Source: Ceriagrion tenellum (taxonomy: Eukaryota > Arthropoda > Insecta > Odonata > Coenagrionidae). Taken from it: DNA of 64,000 bases. The stretch is from NCBI GenBank assembly GCA_963169105.1, contig OY720634.1:151473584-151537583 (forward strand), in the 5' to 3' direction. Each line of letters opens with the position of its first letter. Position 1 is the first letter of the stretch. Positions 1-13,500 of the stretch are shown here, one piece after another. The notes under the pieces are model-generated. The model saw only the letters and a list, made by a program, of their open reading frames with translations. It was not told the origin of the DNA and did not search any database. Position numbers and translations under genes: made by a program.

Positions 1-3000
1 ATTCAGCCATGATGGTGAGGGGTGGCCATTTATCATCATTCATCTAATCGCGACATGCTCAACAATATTACGTCACACGATACATGTATTTTATGTATCG
101 AAACACGAGCGAAATATCACAGATCTCTATATCCCCCCACTAAAGCCTCATCATAATCATAATCCTGAATCATTCTTTATCATTGTATTTACACTGAGTC
201 ATCTCGGCTATCGGAAATAGTGGAAACATGTAATATGATTTTAAACAATTATGCCTGTAATATTTTCAAATATCTTAAATTTGAGGAATTTTACAGGTAC
301 TTCTTCCCCCTGTTTAATGTACCTCATGTTTATGTACTAGTGTTTTGTCTATAATTACTTTGTTGTTTTTCCATTTCATCCAGAACAATGCCCTGCCAAA
401 AAAAGGGGGACAAAATTATTTTTGCTGCTAAATCGTTATCGCAGATTTACTCACTCCATCCTACTTATCATGTGTTTAAATTTACTAACAGTGATTTATA
501 TTTTAAAAAGTTACTAACAGTGATTTATATGTTTAAATTCTCTCTCGGCAGCATTTGTTTTGACAGGTTTACAAGTATGCTCTCACTTATCCTCTCATTA
601 AGAATATGGACAATGAAAAGTATTTTATTCTTGTTTCGTAATACCAAATGAATGCAGACCAACGTGGATATACAAATTTTTAGATATCGTTTCAGCTGCT
701 TGTAATTTTTAAGTTATCCTTGCACCATGAGAGAATATTTATGAATTGGTACAGAATTTCAAAGAAAATCATCAAAGCAGAATGTAGTAACCCGATTGAA
801 TTGAGGAAATAGTTTCTCTTAATTGCAGGAAAAATGATTAAATATGTAAGCTTAGGTTATGAAAATTTAGTAACTGGCGACTGGAGGAACTGTGTCCTAG
901 GTGTTGGTTCGCTATGAGATATTTTTCAGAGCAGACCATTCTGTCGTCTGAATTTATTTCCCTGCAATTTATGTCGTTCAAAATTTAAGTGTCAATGTCG
1001 AAGTCTACAGCTATGTTACGCTAACTTTGTCTATTATATAAATAGATTGTAGTAGCGCCGGAATTTCAAAGGTAGTGAAAGCACAGAAAACCTACGAAAC
1101 AGACTATGGACTGAAAAACAATCTGGATTACACTCACCTCAGCGATGAACGCCGACCGTCCCCTGGAGCTCTTGCATTTCCAGTTTTACTCCCATCCTGC
1201 CACAGCATTCCATTCTATAGAAATGGAAGCCCAACTTGGGCTGCTTCTCCTGAGTCTCGTTGTGTCAACGTTACACGACGCTAAGGATGTCTTGTATCGT
1301 AGACGTCGTACCTTTGCCTTCAGTAAAAAATGCCGCTAGTTCACCTACAGAGAAAGAAATAGATTCCCATTAATAGGCATTTCGGGCACTAATTTCCATG
1401 TAAAGTTTCAAGAGAAAACATGACACCGGAAACTAGCTGGACTAATGTATAACGTTCCACAATGAACAATATGTCTCGAATATAATACACTTGATTTTTG
1501 TGTGGTTTATTTCAAAATTGTTTCCCGCTTTAATATACCAATACACAAACTAGAGGAAAGTTAAAGGAATGAATGTTTACAGATTCCCAAATGTTGTACA
1601 AGACTACTACTGCAGGAAAGAATTATCAACGAATGTTTGAAAAGCATACATATCCAAATATCTCAAAAATTTGTCTCATCACACTATTAAGATCTACACA
1701 GCAGCAACTTAAATTGTGGGAATATTTGTGTGTGCAGTATGACAAGGATTCCTACGCCAAAGATGTGCAGAAGACCATCCTAGCATTATGCTGAAGAGAA
1801 CTTGACTCATCACTACCAACCACCTCAAGATTCATCCCCAACTATGAATATTAGCATTTCAATGTTGACAATTTTATAAGAAAACCACTAATTTCATTTT
1901 CGTATTTAAGGCCGTTAATTCAGATTTACACTGTAAGAGGAAAACCCCTCTCTACACTTAAGGAGATATCACCAGACGAATGTTAAGAATGCAAACGAAA
2001 CAATTTTTATCTGTAACTTGAGTAAAACGACAGAAAGGGACACAGCTTTCTGCCCCTTCGTCGTTTGTTCGTGAGAGAAAATATTCCCATTAATACTTTA
2101 CACACCGTCGACTGAAATAAAAAAAGCTGGTCAAAAATCAAACCCTCCATTGTATTATTAATTGCACTTAAGTATTGATAGTATTTATGTAAATCAATAC
2201 TAACAGCAATTTAATCAGAAGTGGATGTTACTTCCACGAAGGGAAAAGGTCGATCTTATTAAGAGTATCACCCTAGTATACTTTTGGTATGTTTAAGTTA
2301 GTAATGAGTAGCTTTCGGAGAAGATTTTTTAACGCATCTGACCGCGATATTTTTCTCATATACACATGTCTATTCCAAGGGTTCCTCTAATAGTTGGCCT
2401 ATCGGAAGCAATGCTGTCTCTGCAATAGGCGCTCCGTGAAATAGCCCCTTGTGCACTGAAAGTGGTGTAGAATGAGATGGGTCCAATTTTACGCTAAGGG
2501 AAATTGTTTTGGAGCGATAATCAGACTATTTTTAGCCTGGAATACATTACTTCCAAAAACTCTGAAAACCATACGTAAAGTTCTTCGTCAAAATCCACTT
2601 TCTATGAGGAAGTGCTTTGTGATGCTGATCTAATCAACAATTTCCTGATAAATTTTCAGGAGCGGAATATTTACTTTTTGTAATAAATTGGTAATATTCC
2701 GAAAATTTCGGAATAGCCATGAATCAGGAAAAAAGCACTGCATACTACTACCAACATGTTACGTATCAATGCAACTGCATGTACTTGTAAGAAAATAATC
2801 TTGTTCTGAATATTTCTTGATAGAATTTTCCTCAAAGTTTCCGAATAATTCCTGTTAGGTAACAGAAAAAGTATTGCAAGCCTGTTAACTTCGTAACAAT
2901 TACAAAAAACTAAGTCTCGAGAGTTTTAACCACGTGATCTTTCTAGTTTAAAAATATTCACAATTCCAACTGAGAAAAGTTGGAAATGAAAAAGCAAAGT

Positions 3001-3443
3001 TTGCTAATTCTAACAGTTTATCTCAATAAACTGACATTTACTAGCAAAAATTTGATAAAAACAGAAGATATTGAAGAAAGCAAAGAATTAAAGTGCTCGT
3101 TCATTGAAAAAGTAAAAAAATGTTAACATGTAAATGGTAAGTGATAAATTAACTAAATATTGAGAGTCAAAATAATCCCATGGTGTTAAATGATGTCAAA
3201 ACGTCTGGGCGTCTTTATGTTAACCACCTCTTCTTGTGACTGGCAACAGATGAGCCGAGCCTGTGAACCCTGCTTCTTTAATCTTTCTACATAACATTAG
3301 TTAGGAGCCTTTGAGAAAGAATTAGAAGGGAAAATTGAAAATACACTGCTGAGGCAGAATGTCTAAAAACCTATGACTTTTAGTAAAGTATTCATGATGT
3401 TTACGCTGGCTACAACAAAATCTGGAATTTCCGCACCCGCCAT
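1..3443. other. Unassigned AT-rich stretch
   Basis: I see no convincing gene here; the open frames are short and resemble no family I know. Small structures that can be seen are a 29-bp direct repeat around 482-530 (TTACTAACAGTGATTTATA twice) and a near-perfect palindrome at 2694-2714 (ATTCCGAAA/TTTCGGAAT). A pair of strong splice-like signals on the minus strand at 1138-1344 is listed separately. Confidence 0.5.
1138..1344 (-). other. Possible non-coding exon (splice signals only)
   Basis: On the minus strand a pyrimidine tract ending CTCTGTAG precedes position 1344, and CTGAG followed by GTGAGTG ends the block at 1138. Together they would define a 207-nt internal exon. All three frames contain stops, so it could only be a UTR or lncRNA exon. 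No neighbouring exon was found, and chance co-occurrence of the two signals is quite possible. Confidence 0.15.
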
Positions 3444-3448
3444 CGTCG

Positions 3449-3981
3449 CACATGAATAGCCTGAAGTGGAAGGGGTGCAAGCTAGGGGATAATTTTTTTC
3501 TCTCAATTGGAGTAGAGAATTCACTAATTCGGGGTAAATATCTTTGCATAGAAATGCCTCAATTTCCACACGTTAGAAATGCATACAGTTTCAGTTTAGA
3601 GTTGAGGTTTCTTCAGGTTCTGCAAAAAATGTGAGAAAACCAATGCCTCAATGTTTAAAAATGTTGGAAAATCAGTATGCGACACAAATTACTTCTTGTG
3701 CTCTTATGTAAAATACGCAATATCATATGATATTCCGAAAAACATGCGTGACCATTCACGCATCAAGAGCCGAAAACATTTTACAGTACTCACGAAAAAA
3801 AAAAGCCAGATAATTCGAGACTTATTCTAAACCCCAAATATCTCTGCTTACATTAAAAATCAAAGAACAAATGATTTCAGGATATTATAGTTTGCATATT
3901 GTGCTATTATCAAATACCAATGCCTCAAATTAATATGCAAAAAAATAATGAGAGACAGCTTTTCTTTTTCAGCCCACTGTG
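3449..3981. mobile_element. Candidate decayed Transib-like element
   Basis: The right end (AGCCCACTGTG, ending at 3981, preceded by an A/T-rich AGCTTTT block) matches the terminus of the younger element at 37123-39079. It is followed directly by CGTCG (3982-3986). The same CGTCG stands at 3444-3448, directly before CACATGAATAGCCTGAA, which can be read as a damaged copy of the CACAGTGGGCTGAA terminus. A 5-bp CGWCG-type duplication is what Transib elements produce. The interior codes for nothing visible. The right end is solid; the left end is inferred. Confidence 0.35.
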
Positions 3982-3986
3982 CGTCG

Positions 3987-6900
3987 TGGCCATGGGATCG
4001 AGGCTATCCATCGGTGAATTTTTATCAGTGATATGAGATTCCAAAACTAAAGATGCCTGATCCCTCACGTGTACAATGCACGTGTGGTAACTATAGTTTT
4101 TCATTCGTTTTAAAGTCAAACTTTGATTTTTAACTGACTATATAAGGAGCATTTTAGACGATTTTGTAATTATACACTGACTGAAAAGTGACTGTGGGAA
4201 GGTGTGTCATTGGCAGAATATGTTTCTATTTTCGAAATCGAAGGATACTTATTTGGGAAGATACTTCTCCGATCGTTCGTGGGACTTTATGCAGGCCGTT
4301 AATGGTAGAGAGAGATTAAAATATCTTTCGCAAAGAGATAAGATTTGAATTTCCTAGATATTGGGCTCTAATGCAGATGTCGAAATTGTTTTCCTTATTC
4401 TCCCTTCAATCACGAAGGGTTAACTACCAGAAAGCAGATGAAAACAGGTGCCAAGGATATGGATAATTGGCTTCTGATGAGCTTGTAAGGAACAACATAC
4501 TTAACACAGTGAACTGGGAGCGGTAGGAGGGGGGAGAGAGAAATTCCATTCAGTTAAGTGAATGGAAAGGATAATGAAAAAAAGCCCCTATTTTCCAAAA
4601 CCATGTTTTTCAATAAGAGGAATTTCATATTTCAGTCGTGGCAGTAGATTTTTTTGAATGTTACTCGTGAAGTATCTTGTGACATTTGTATTAAATGCGC
4701 ATATTGAGGAGAAATTCTTGGCTTTAAAAAGCCCACGACCAATCCGAGGCTCCATCTTCCCCAAAGAGTATCCTCTAACTTCAAAATCAGAATATACACG
4801 GCCAATGACAGTCCATCCGCCTGTGAGTCTTTCTGGACAGAAAATAGAATTCCACAATTGTTACGAATAAATCTGGGATCTTGATAATGGCCTATAAGTC
4901 CGAAACCCGTTGATTTGTGTTTTTAATACATTGGTGGAAAAAACTAAGGGTTTTCATTTTTAATATTCCACAATCGTGTACAATACTATCCCTTAAGGGT
5001 ACGTTGAGAATTTAAGAAACATTAATAACGAAAAAGTTATTAATAATGTACGCGTGCGGGATCTATCACCTTTCGTTGCTTCAGGATCGCATTCGACCGA
5101 AAAAGTAGTAACCGAGCCTCGAACGCCACCATGGTAGCATAACTTGAGCGCGATCGCCTTAACGCCCAAGGCCACGGCGACTGCTAACTACAATCGCGTA
5201 ATGTTAAGTATGACATTGCGGCAACACAGCATAATTGAATTTTTCTCAAGGACCCGGGTCTTATGGGCAGCGAGCCGCAACACTTTTCCGGCAGTTTTAG
5301 TCCAATCTCAGAAAATCGTTTCGTCTGAATCCTCATAGTCACGCGATGTCTCATAGAAAGTTTATTTTGAATAATAATACGGTTCTTAAGAATTCTTTAA
5401 ATGCAGGTGAAATAAAAACCTAAGTTCGGACATACGTATCAAACAAGGTTCGAGTAAACCAGTGTCTTTAGCGATGGCACATTTGAGTGTACAGCAGCCC
5501 TAGATCCCATTAAAAACTTACATTTATTAAGTAATCATTTTCGAAACGAATGCGGTAAGAGCCTGATATTAGATATCATTAGAAAGACTATTGGAAAGAC
5601 TAGACGCATCACAATTTTTCCGGCGTACTCTCCGAGGTCTGCACAATGGAAACGCAGACAAAAGACCACTCTTTCTTCGCCCATGTCCTCTGAATCCCAT
5701 ATTTCAATTTACATTTTACAGATTACGGATAATTCACTCGATATCCGGAGTCTTGTCTCGGAACAATACCTACTATCAAATTTACACCCCAAATATGTGA
5801 AATTGAAGTGTGAAAAATACTATTACGAACACTTTCAGTTAATAAAAAGTGGTCAAGCCCAACATTTAAATCCAGTTTCTTGAAGTATGTATAGTTAATT
5901 ATCAGAGCTAACATGCCGTTCCTCCCGCTGGATTTATTGACTGGATGAATGAAGGAGCAGCTGAAAAAACCTAAGTTAACCTCTATGTCTGAGACTCCAT
6001 AAAACACCATCAGGAAATGTGATTAGAAAAAAGATTTGAATGCAAAAACTAACTTCATGCAAAGTAAAGTTTCCCGATAAGCTTTTGTGAAACTGCATAA
6101 AGTTTACGCGAATGGGCTATGGTACGCGTTTGTTACGAGACAAAAGCACGAATAACGCTGTTTTTTTCTTTCCTAGTTTCAGAGTTTGAAAAAATAAATA
6201 TTTCTCAAGAGCACTGCGGGTCACCACTACAAACTGTACTAGCAGACTTGAAATTCACTTATAGCCCTCATTTACTTAATCCCCACCCTTGAGTGCGTTA
6301 CACTTCCCACATCAAAGCCTCGCAGTGTATTGATGGGCTGAATACTACCCATTCTGACTATGTTCACCAAGTTGAACTTACAAACAACGCCGTCGGCGTG
6401 GTATTTGCATAATCAACATTTAAAACACGTCGCGGCGGCCCGCCGGGTAAACTGTGGTAATACGTCGACGAGTGCTTAACTATCATCGAGTGCTTAACTA
6501 CCACTACGATTCCGCGTAGACACTTACCAAATTGCTACGCATTCATAGCTCGACCATTTCCGTTTTTGATACAAAGGAAGAATACAATGAGGAATTACGA
6601 TTCGTCATTTATGACAAATTTTTGAATGATGATACTTAAATTATCACAAATTTCCGTAGCGCAGCTCTTATCTGCATCTACAATAAATGAAGATCTAACA
6701 GTAAATATAAAATAAAATGACATCTCCGTGATAATTAAGATACTAATATGGCTTTAATAAGAAAATTTTGCTTCCACGATTAATTCTGAGCTCCTGGGTA
6801 ACTAATATGTATTGCTTTTGAATACTGATTGACGTAAAGGGCCTAAAAACTCTCATAATAATTAGTGTATATGGTCGAAATATTTTTCTCTAACAGCAGG

Positions 6901-7654
6901 AACGGAGAAATTTACCTAAATGAGGCATACAACCTCGGCACACTGGAGTAACGAAAACAAATGCGATAATTTTGCTTTTCGTGCTTAAAGCAATGTTTGA
7001 CAGCTCATATGGGTTGAAAAATCTATTTAACAACAGATTAATCATGTATACTTCAATAATGAAAATAAAATTGGCGTGTCACTACGTCAAACGAAAGAGG
7101 GCGAATAATGCCCTGCTACGCGCGCGCCAGCTTAGAAACGTTGAGAAGTAACTCGTGTGGTCAGGTCACAGGTCGTGCGTCGAATATCCAAGGGAAGAAG
7201 TAACACCTAAATAATATCATATAACCTCCACTTTATACAGTTTGAAGATTCACCACATATTGCGAACGGTGATGGTAGGAGAAGTGTACGTTATGCATTT
7301 AATGTTTGCGGGAAGACCATTCTCCAGTAATTCACGAAATTCGTAGCCACAATGAAGGACGAGAGCGCTAAAATATCATTGATATAATTTTTGGAAATAA
7401 TTCTTAAAGGAATCAAAATATTCCACACAAATTCAAACGAGATTGTAAAGAACCTCGTTGGTATAACCACGGAGTACAACGAAAGCTCAGGAGAAAATGG
7501 CAATTACATAACTTATATAAAAATTGTATTAAGTCTTGTAGCAAAACAATGGAACTTACGGCGAGAGAAATTTACGTTGTCAAATGCTCACAAACGAAGA
7601 AAATCATGCGCACTAGTTTATGAAACTTCAACCAAAAAATCCTAGGTGAATTAC
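3987..7654. other. Unassigned stretch
   Basis: No gene or recognisable element was found. The open frames at 4588-4870 on both strands and at 5591-6010 match no family I know. A short direct repeat (ATCGAGTGCTTAACTA) occurs near 6470-6500. GC content rises locally near 5040-5170 and 6420-6480 without other signs of a promoter. Confidence 0.45.
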
Positions 7655-9285
7655 TATGAAAACCACAAGTTATTCTGGTCTGACGCGAGAGAGCTCCAGG
7701 ACGAATCTTCGACAGAGTCTTTATTGGATACTAACGGCAAAATGGTCACTTATGCACCGATAAAGCCAACTTATTAAACCATTACTTCGAAAGGGTATTC
7801 ACTAAGGATGACACAATACACCATTTAGACATTCCGGACGTTAACGAACCTATGGCGGACATACCTAACCATTCAGCGTGATGGAATAATTACACAACTG
7901 CCTTCGATTAAAAGTAACAAGTCCGCAGGTCAAGAAGGTATACCTGCACGCGTGCTCAAGGAGTTAGCTCAACAAATTGCACCATTCTTAGAAATTATAT
8001 TTAGCCAATCATTATCCGAGGGCAAGGTGCCCCAAGACTGGAAGATAGCTAATGTCACACCGATATTCAAAAAATTGGATAGACGTGACCCAGGAAATTA
8101 TAGGCCTCTATCGTGTACATCACTTATATGCAAGATTCTAGAACACATTGTCGTTAGCAATATTATGGCATTCCTGTATAATCGTAACCTCTGACACAGC
8201 CGTCAGCATGGCTTCCGTAAGGGCAGATCCTGCGAAACAGCATGCACTCTTCCTTCATACCCTAATATCAGGCGAGTCGAATAAGCAAATCGATGCGATA
8301 TTCCTCGGTTTTAAGACATTCGACGAGATTCCTCACAAAATACTCATTTATAAATTGTATTCATGCAGAGTTAATAAAAAATAGTGAACTGAATAAGGGG
8401 CTTTCTAAGTGATCGAAAACGACGAGTAGTTATTGACGGTTCAAGCTCTAATATGGTTGAAGTCACATCCGGTGTTCCTCAAGGAAGCGTGATTGGCCCA
8501 CTACTTCTTATTTTATTATGAATTTATCATTTTAATGAATGGCTTAAGTTCTCACATTAGCAGTAAATTAAGATTTGCAGGCGATACAGAAATTATCGTG
8601 AATAAGCGAAGGCGCGGAATGAGAAGCACTCAATTGACCTTGATGTTCATTCGTGGTGCCATGAGTGGAGGTAAGAATAAATATTAGTAAATGCACCACA
8701 TCTCAATGCTCCAGCGAAAGTCATCACACAAAATCCATACCTACACCGTGAATAGAGTAAACAATCTTCAAATACAGTCAAGTATCTTGGAATCGCCTTC
8801 AAATATATCGTGGGGAACACGAATACAAAACCTATGGGGCACAGCATTAAAGAAACTAGGCAAGTACAGAGAAAAGCGGCACGCTTCGTTAAAAAGTGCT
8901 ACGAACGAACATCGAGTGTTACACAACTGTTAAGAGGGATTAAGCTGTGAGCCCCTATTGACGGGCTGCACGCTAGGCTTGGGCTGCTTGATAAATTCAG
9001 AACTGATATTTTTCAGAGCGAAACAATTTTATCATTACGTCTCGCTACATTTCTAGGTCTGACAGATGCGATAAAATAAGAGATACTCTGCCGAACAGAT
9101 AGTACAAAAACTTTCTTTCTGCGCAAAATAAGCGACCACAATAACTACTGAGTTACTCCCAATACACATGACATGTCACCATTTCGCCTAAAAATCTTTT
9201 ACATCCTTACACGGCTAGTGACCTACCACCCTCTGCCACACGCTCATGCGACGGCTCGTGGGGTAATATGTAGATGTAGATGCCG
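7655..9285 (+). mobile_element. CR1-like LINE remnant with RT fragments
   Basis: Decayed non-LTR retrotransposon in sense orientation. Reading through stops and frameshifts, the order is: a linker resembling the region before RT in CR1-type ORF2 (FWSDARE, then HYFERVFTKDD), and RT finger motifs at 7952-8194 (WKIANVTPIFKK, DPGNYRPLS). These are followed by the HGFRKGRSCE-type motif near 8210, GVPQGSVIGPLL near 8472, a damaged RFAGDTE in place of FADD near 8573, and the C-terminal QRKAARFVKKCYERT near 8867. It ends in the family tail (CCACACGCTCATGCGACGGC, then GTAGATGTAGATG) at about 9285. No endonuclease is visible, so the copy is 5'-truncated. At least one in-frame stop (near 8192) and several shifts make it non-functional. 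Confidence 0.8.
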
Positions 9286-12045
9286 GGACTATGAATGGCT
9301 GAGGATGAACCACGCAATTTACTCGTCACGTAAGCTACAATTTCAACATGTTACTGCTTTTAACTTAATCATGTAACTGCCATTAACTTAATCAGCGACG
9401 GTATACCTTCAATTTGAGAAGGTATACAAAAAATATATTTAAATTACACCCTTAATACTAATCCGTTCAGCAAGGTACCATTCTCTCCTGCTAAAATAAC
9501 AAATCTCAGTCCTCTAATCAGGTCCACTTGATTTTAATTAAATAATATACCCAAGTTCACCAAATAAAAATTCTACAAATTTGGTGACGACGCTACCACA
9601 ATTTTGCAGGAAGTAAACTTAATTTCCAGTAACTTACGTACACTTAAATATCGGATAGCTAAGCCCCACCTACATATAATTCTTTGAAATTGACATATCA
9701 AAGGAATTTGTCCGTGCACCACCACAGGGAAAAAGACTAAAAACTTCCTAGAGAAGGCGATGTATTTTATACTGAACTCGTGACTTCGAAATCTAGCTCA
9801 AATGCCACAACTCGCCGAATCTGAGAACATGGAAAATGACACTGCCACATTAATCTGTCACTTCATGTATATTCAAATAATTAACGATAATAAACTACTA
9901 CGATGAGAAAACCACAGCAAATGAACAAGTTGCTCTTTGGTTTCTAACACTGCTACTTCCGTGTGATTTTCGCGACTTCGCTGGATGCTACAGGGCTACA
10001 TCGACTCCTGAAATTACATAGCATTACGTATGCATTGAAAAATATCGCCACCGAAGAGGTTGAGGTTCAGAGACGGAGCGAAACACTCATCTCCAAGTAC
10101 ATTCGCAAATTAGTTCACGATAAAAAAATAGTCTATTACACGGGGAACGAAGGAGTGAAAATCCAATGGCTATGTCGCGTTTTGTTTAAAGAAGACTCAT
10201 ATAGATAAGGGTCCTAATATTTACTTCTCATGATTGAGTGGACTATATGCAAGAAGGGATCGACATAGCAATGAAAAATATATTATGTTGGACTAACCCG
10301 GGTCCCAGGATCGGCAGGGTGCCAAAAACAAGTTAAACCTAATCATAGATTCAACCCCTCGCACTCGCAACTGTTATTGCGGCTGATATCAAGTTGCTGA
10401 GACAAAATTGCAGCGGCTTACCAGGTATACCGCAGATACATGCAACTACCGGAAGCTTACGAGAGTCGTTTGCTGTCCTAAATTAGGTTGAACGAGTTTT
10501 TGACTACGTTCCTCCCTGTCGATTACTTGAACAATTGATCAGGAATAAGATTCCTATTCCGGTGATTTCAACAAATTCTGACTTAATTGACTGCGTTAAA
10601 TTATTTTCCGACTTCAATACTAGAATCAAATCATATTTTAGAGAAGCATTCTCCCAATCTATTCAGCCCCCATTACACCTCAATCCCGCGTTCAACATTT
10701 TCACTCTGCTAAAACCGTGGACAACGATAATAGGAAAACACTACTTACTTTTAACTCTGCAAGTGATGACTGCCAATCTCGGAAAAATTAGTGTTCCGAG
10801 ATGTCCCCCGTTGAAAGCACTCGTCTCGTCATCCTATTGCAGTTCGTGCGTAGCTTCTGCGCCGTATGAGGAAATCCAAAGGCTTGAAGCCTTTCCTCCG
10901 CAGACATCTTCCTAGTAAACTCATTTCGGCTGGAAACAAACGGAAAAGACATTATTATTAAGATGAAGTGCTCATCACAAGTACTTGAAAAAATATACCT
11001 CACGTTAAGTAATCACAATTAAGGTTAATTATGAACACCTGAATCACGGCGACGCAGACAATGCAACATAAAAATTAACGTGGACCGATTAATGAACCAC
11101 AATTCTGTGCCATTCGAAAGGCTAGTGCCCAAGATTGTACCAAAATTACTAAGAATATTAAGAAACCGAATGGTGGTCCGGCAGATTAAGTTATTAGGTG
11201 CCCTCCCGAATCGGGCAAATTTTCCTCGAGTAGATTTTTCCACGTCCCGACATTCGTTCAAGACATTTCCACACAATATGCTCTCAAAAATTATGAATGC
11301 ATGGCAGTAATTATTACCTTCCGATTTCACGGCATCATTACACCTCGGCAGACATTCCAATCAATCGTCCAACTGCTGGTTCCATGTCATGGTGACATTT
11401 AATCAAGCGAGAGACTTCCACGTCTATTCACCGCCAAACCTCTTCTTCCATCCCTCAACGATGATCAAGCGGAAGGTGGTCTCGTGCTACAAGTACTCCG
11501 TCAAGTGCCCTCGTCTTGCGACGGTATTCCACCGAAGAGAAATCAAAAGCTGCCTTCCTGAAAAGACGATGAAAAAAATATTTACAGAGGTTAAGTAACG
11601 GAAAAATCTAGCTCGTGATCAATTTTTAACATTCCTCAAGATCACACGAATAATTGCGACGAAGACATTTGATAAGTGATAGACCCCATCATTACATTGT
11701 AATCGTTACTTACCTTCAATAAATCGTGGCAGTATCAGCTAAGCGCCTTGCTTCGTTAAGCGTACGATACACAGATTAAGAGAAGTTTGCCCTTACTGGA
11801 CGAACAATTATCTGCTGCGCAGGAGCGTTGAACAGGTTCAAAAGATATTGAGATATTAGAGCAGACTTAGCGCCCAATTACAGTATTAGCCGGGCGCGGA
11901 TGACGACGAACCACGAGGAGATGCAGGAGCTGAACTTGGTGCAAACGTAATGACACTTAGCAAGTCCGTAACCCGTCAATCAACGCCGGATGCTCAATTA
12001 GAAGACAAAATAAGTCTTCCTTCAAAATGATGGCCGAGAGTTTAC
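9286..12045. other. Unassigned stretch
   Basis: The longest open frames are 10535-10915 (+, 126 codons) and 11025-11360 (-, 111 codons). Neither has a domain I recognise, a good start context or splice partners. The plus-strand frame 11080-11310 loosely recalls the C-terminal end of some LINE proteins, but too weakly to call. An AT-rich block lies at 9400-9950. Confidence 0.4.
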
Positions 12046-12110
12046 CTCAAGTCTTCCAGGCAGCAAGTGAGAGAACGACCTGTGGGAACCCTTCGTTATA
12101 TAGCACTAGT
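12046..12110 (-). promoter_or_regulatory. Candidate TATA promoter and short 5' exon
   Basis: On the minus strand a TATATAA box (12102-12096) is followed about 50 nt later by CTTGAG/GTAAAC, a fair splice donor at 12046/12045. The layout would fit a promoter with a short leader exon. No coding exon could be tied to it further left, so this is only a candidate. Confidence 0.2.
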
Positions 12111-12860
12111 GTCCGAGGGAAGGGGAATGAGTCAGGGGCATGAGGAGGGGAAAGGGTAAGGGGCCCGGCTGGGAAGGTGGTAGTGTCAGGGCTTGAGGGG
12201 AGGGTATAGTATCAGGGACTGGGAAGGACTAGTGGAGGAGAGCCGAGGTAAAACATGCGGATGAAACGAAGGCTGCAAGCAAGCGCAGTGGGTGGGGGAG
12301 TTGGGCAAAGCAGGGGAAGGAGGCAGCGAGTCCTCACCCTTCTTTACTAATGTGTGGTTCCCGGGATAAAATGGGGCCTCCGCCGAGGAGTACGAGAGGC
12401 CTATGACACCGTCGTTTGATTGCGAGTGCCCTTTTTACAAATCCTATTCTTCACCTTCCCCTTGTACTCCTCCCTCCCAACCACAGGCTCTTCCTCTGTT
12501 CAGTGACGACTGCTTGGTTGGAGGAAGGGGGGTAGGGGTGTATACTCATTGCTGAGGAAAGGAATTCCAGTCCAGCCTCACTCACACCCTCGAAGCAATG
12601 AGAATTTGGCGGGAACCACGCACGGGCTTAGCCATGGGGGCTGCTGCCCCCTCTGCATGATGCATTCTATTCCAAATCTGCTATGCAATGCCAGACAATA
12701 AGGTTACAGGTGACTGTCCAGCCTCCCCCGCCCCCCAATATACCCTACTAACCTCCTGCCCTCCGCCACCTCGACCAACACCTCATTTTACTTCCTCTCC
12801 AAGCAGTTAAACGAAAAACAGAGGAAGAAGTCCCATGAGGAAGGCCATGGGATGAATACT
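12111..12860. other. GC-rich block with strong purine skew
   Basis: From 12111 to about 12340 the plus strand is dominated by G-rich runs (GAGGGGAAAGGG, GGGGAGGG and similar). It then switches to C-rich runs near 12430-12500 and 12720-12790. No long open frame is present. The composition contrasts sharply with the AT-rich surroundings. It could be a promoter-proximal or intergenic island, or a degenerate low-complexity array. Confidence 0.4.
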
Positions 12861-13027
12861 CAAGACAAATGAAGAAGAAAGTGCCTTGGGTACCAGGAAA
12901 TAAGAAAACTATCATTAAGCAGGGAGATATGGAGGGCTGCAGTTAATCAGTCTTCGGATCAAACGTCATATAATGGTAATGATGAAAGTACAAAAAATAC
13001 TATAGCAAAAAATAGATAAATCAGAAA

Positions 13028-13095
13028 GTAAATCTACATATCACCCCGAAAGCCTCCTCAAGGGTGTTTGGCAGGGGTTGAGTCATTATTTGCCC
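13028..13095 (-). repeat. CR1-like LINE 3' tail fragment
   Basis: Read on the minus strand this is the shared LINE tail seen at least eight more times in the window: CAACCCCTGCCAAACACCCT, then GAGGAGGCTTTCGGGGTGAT and ATGTAG. Only the last 70 or so bases are recognisable. Confidence 0.6.
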
Positions 13096-13437
13096 GCACA
13101 TATTTATGTACAATTTGATTTCATTTACATAAACTAGAAAATGATTCCAAAACTATCATTGCTACAAAATCTACTGAGTTAATGAAAATTTCTACTACGT
13201 ATGCGAGATACAAGAATCAGGCAGGCATAATTGGGGAATCAGGCAGGGATAATGCGTAACGTGATGTTAATACTAGGTGGAAGATTTAAAATAAACGTTT
13301 TGGAGAAAAGTATCTAATAGGCTACACAATTTGTCGACTAACACACTTCGAAGTCTCATTGGTTGCCATTAGAAACATATACATTACGTTAAGTACAATT
13401 CCATAGATATAGTGCAATCAGATACAATAGGTACCTG

Positions 13438-13500
13438 ATAATAATAATAATATTTATTTATGGGCACGGCACCCTTTTGAAAAATAAAAAATATGGAAAT
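13438..13500 (-). repeat. LINE 3' end with (TAA)n tail
   Basis: An (ATA)n run followed by TTTATTTATGGGCACGGCACCC resembles, in inverted reading, the 3' end of the LINE at 57017 (AATAAAGG next to GGGCACCTGCCC). I read it as a short terminal fragment of a related Jockey/I-type element on the minus strand. Confidence 0.4.

Noticed and set aside
4588..4870. Paired frames of 89 and 70 codons
   Set aside because: Mirror-image open frames on both strands without family resemblance.
10535..10915. 126-codon plus-strand frame
   Set aside because: No domain, no splice partners and no biased composition; such lengths occur by chance in a 64-kb window.
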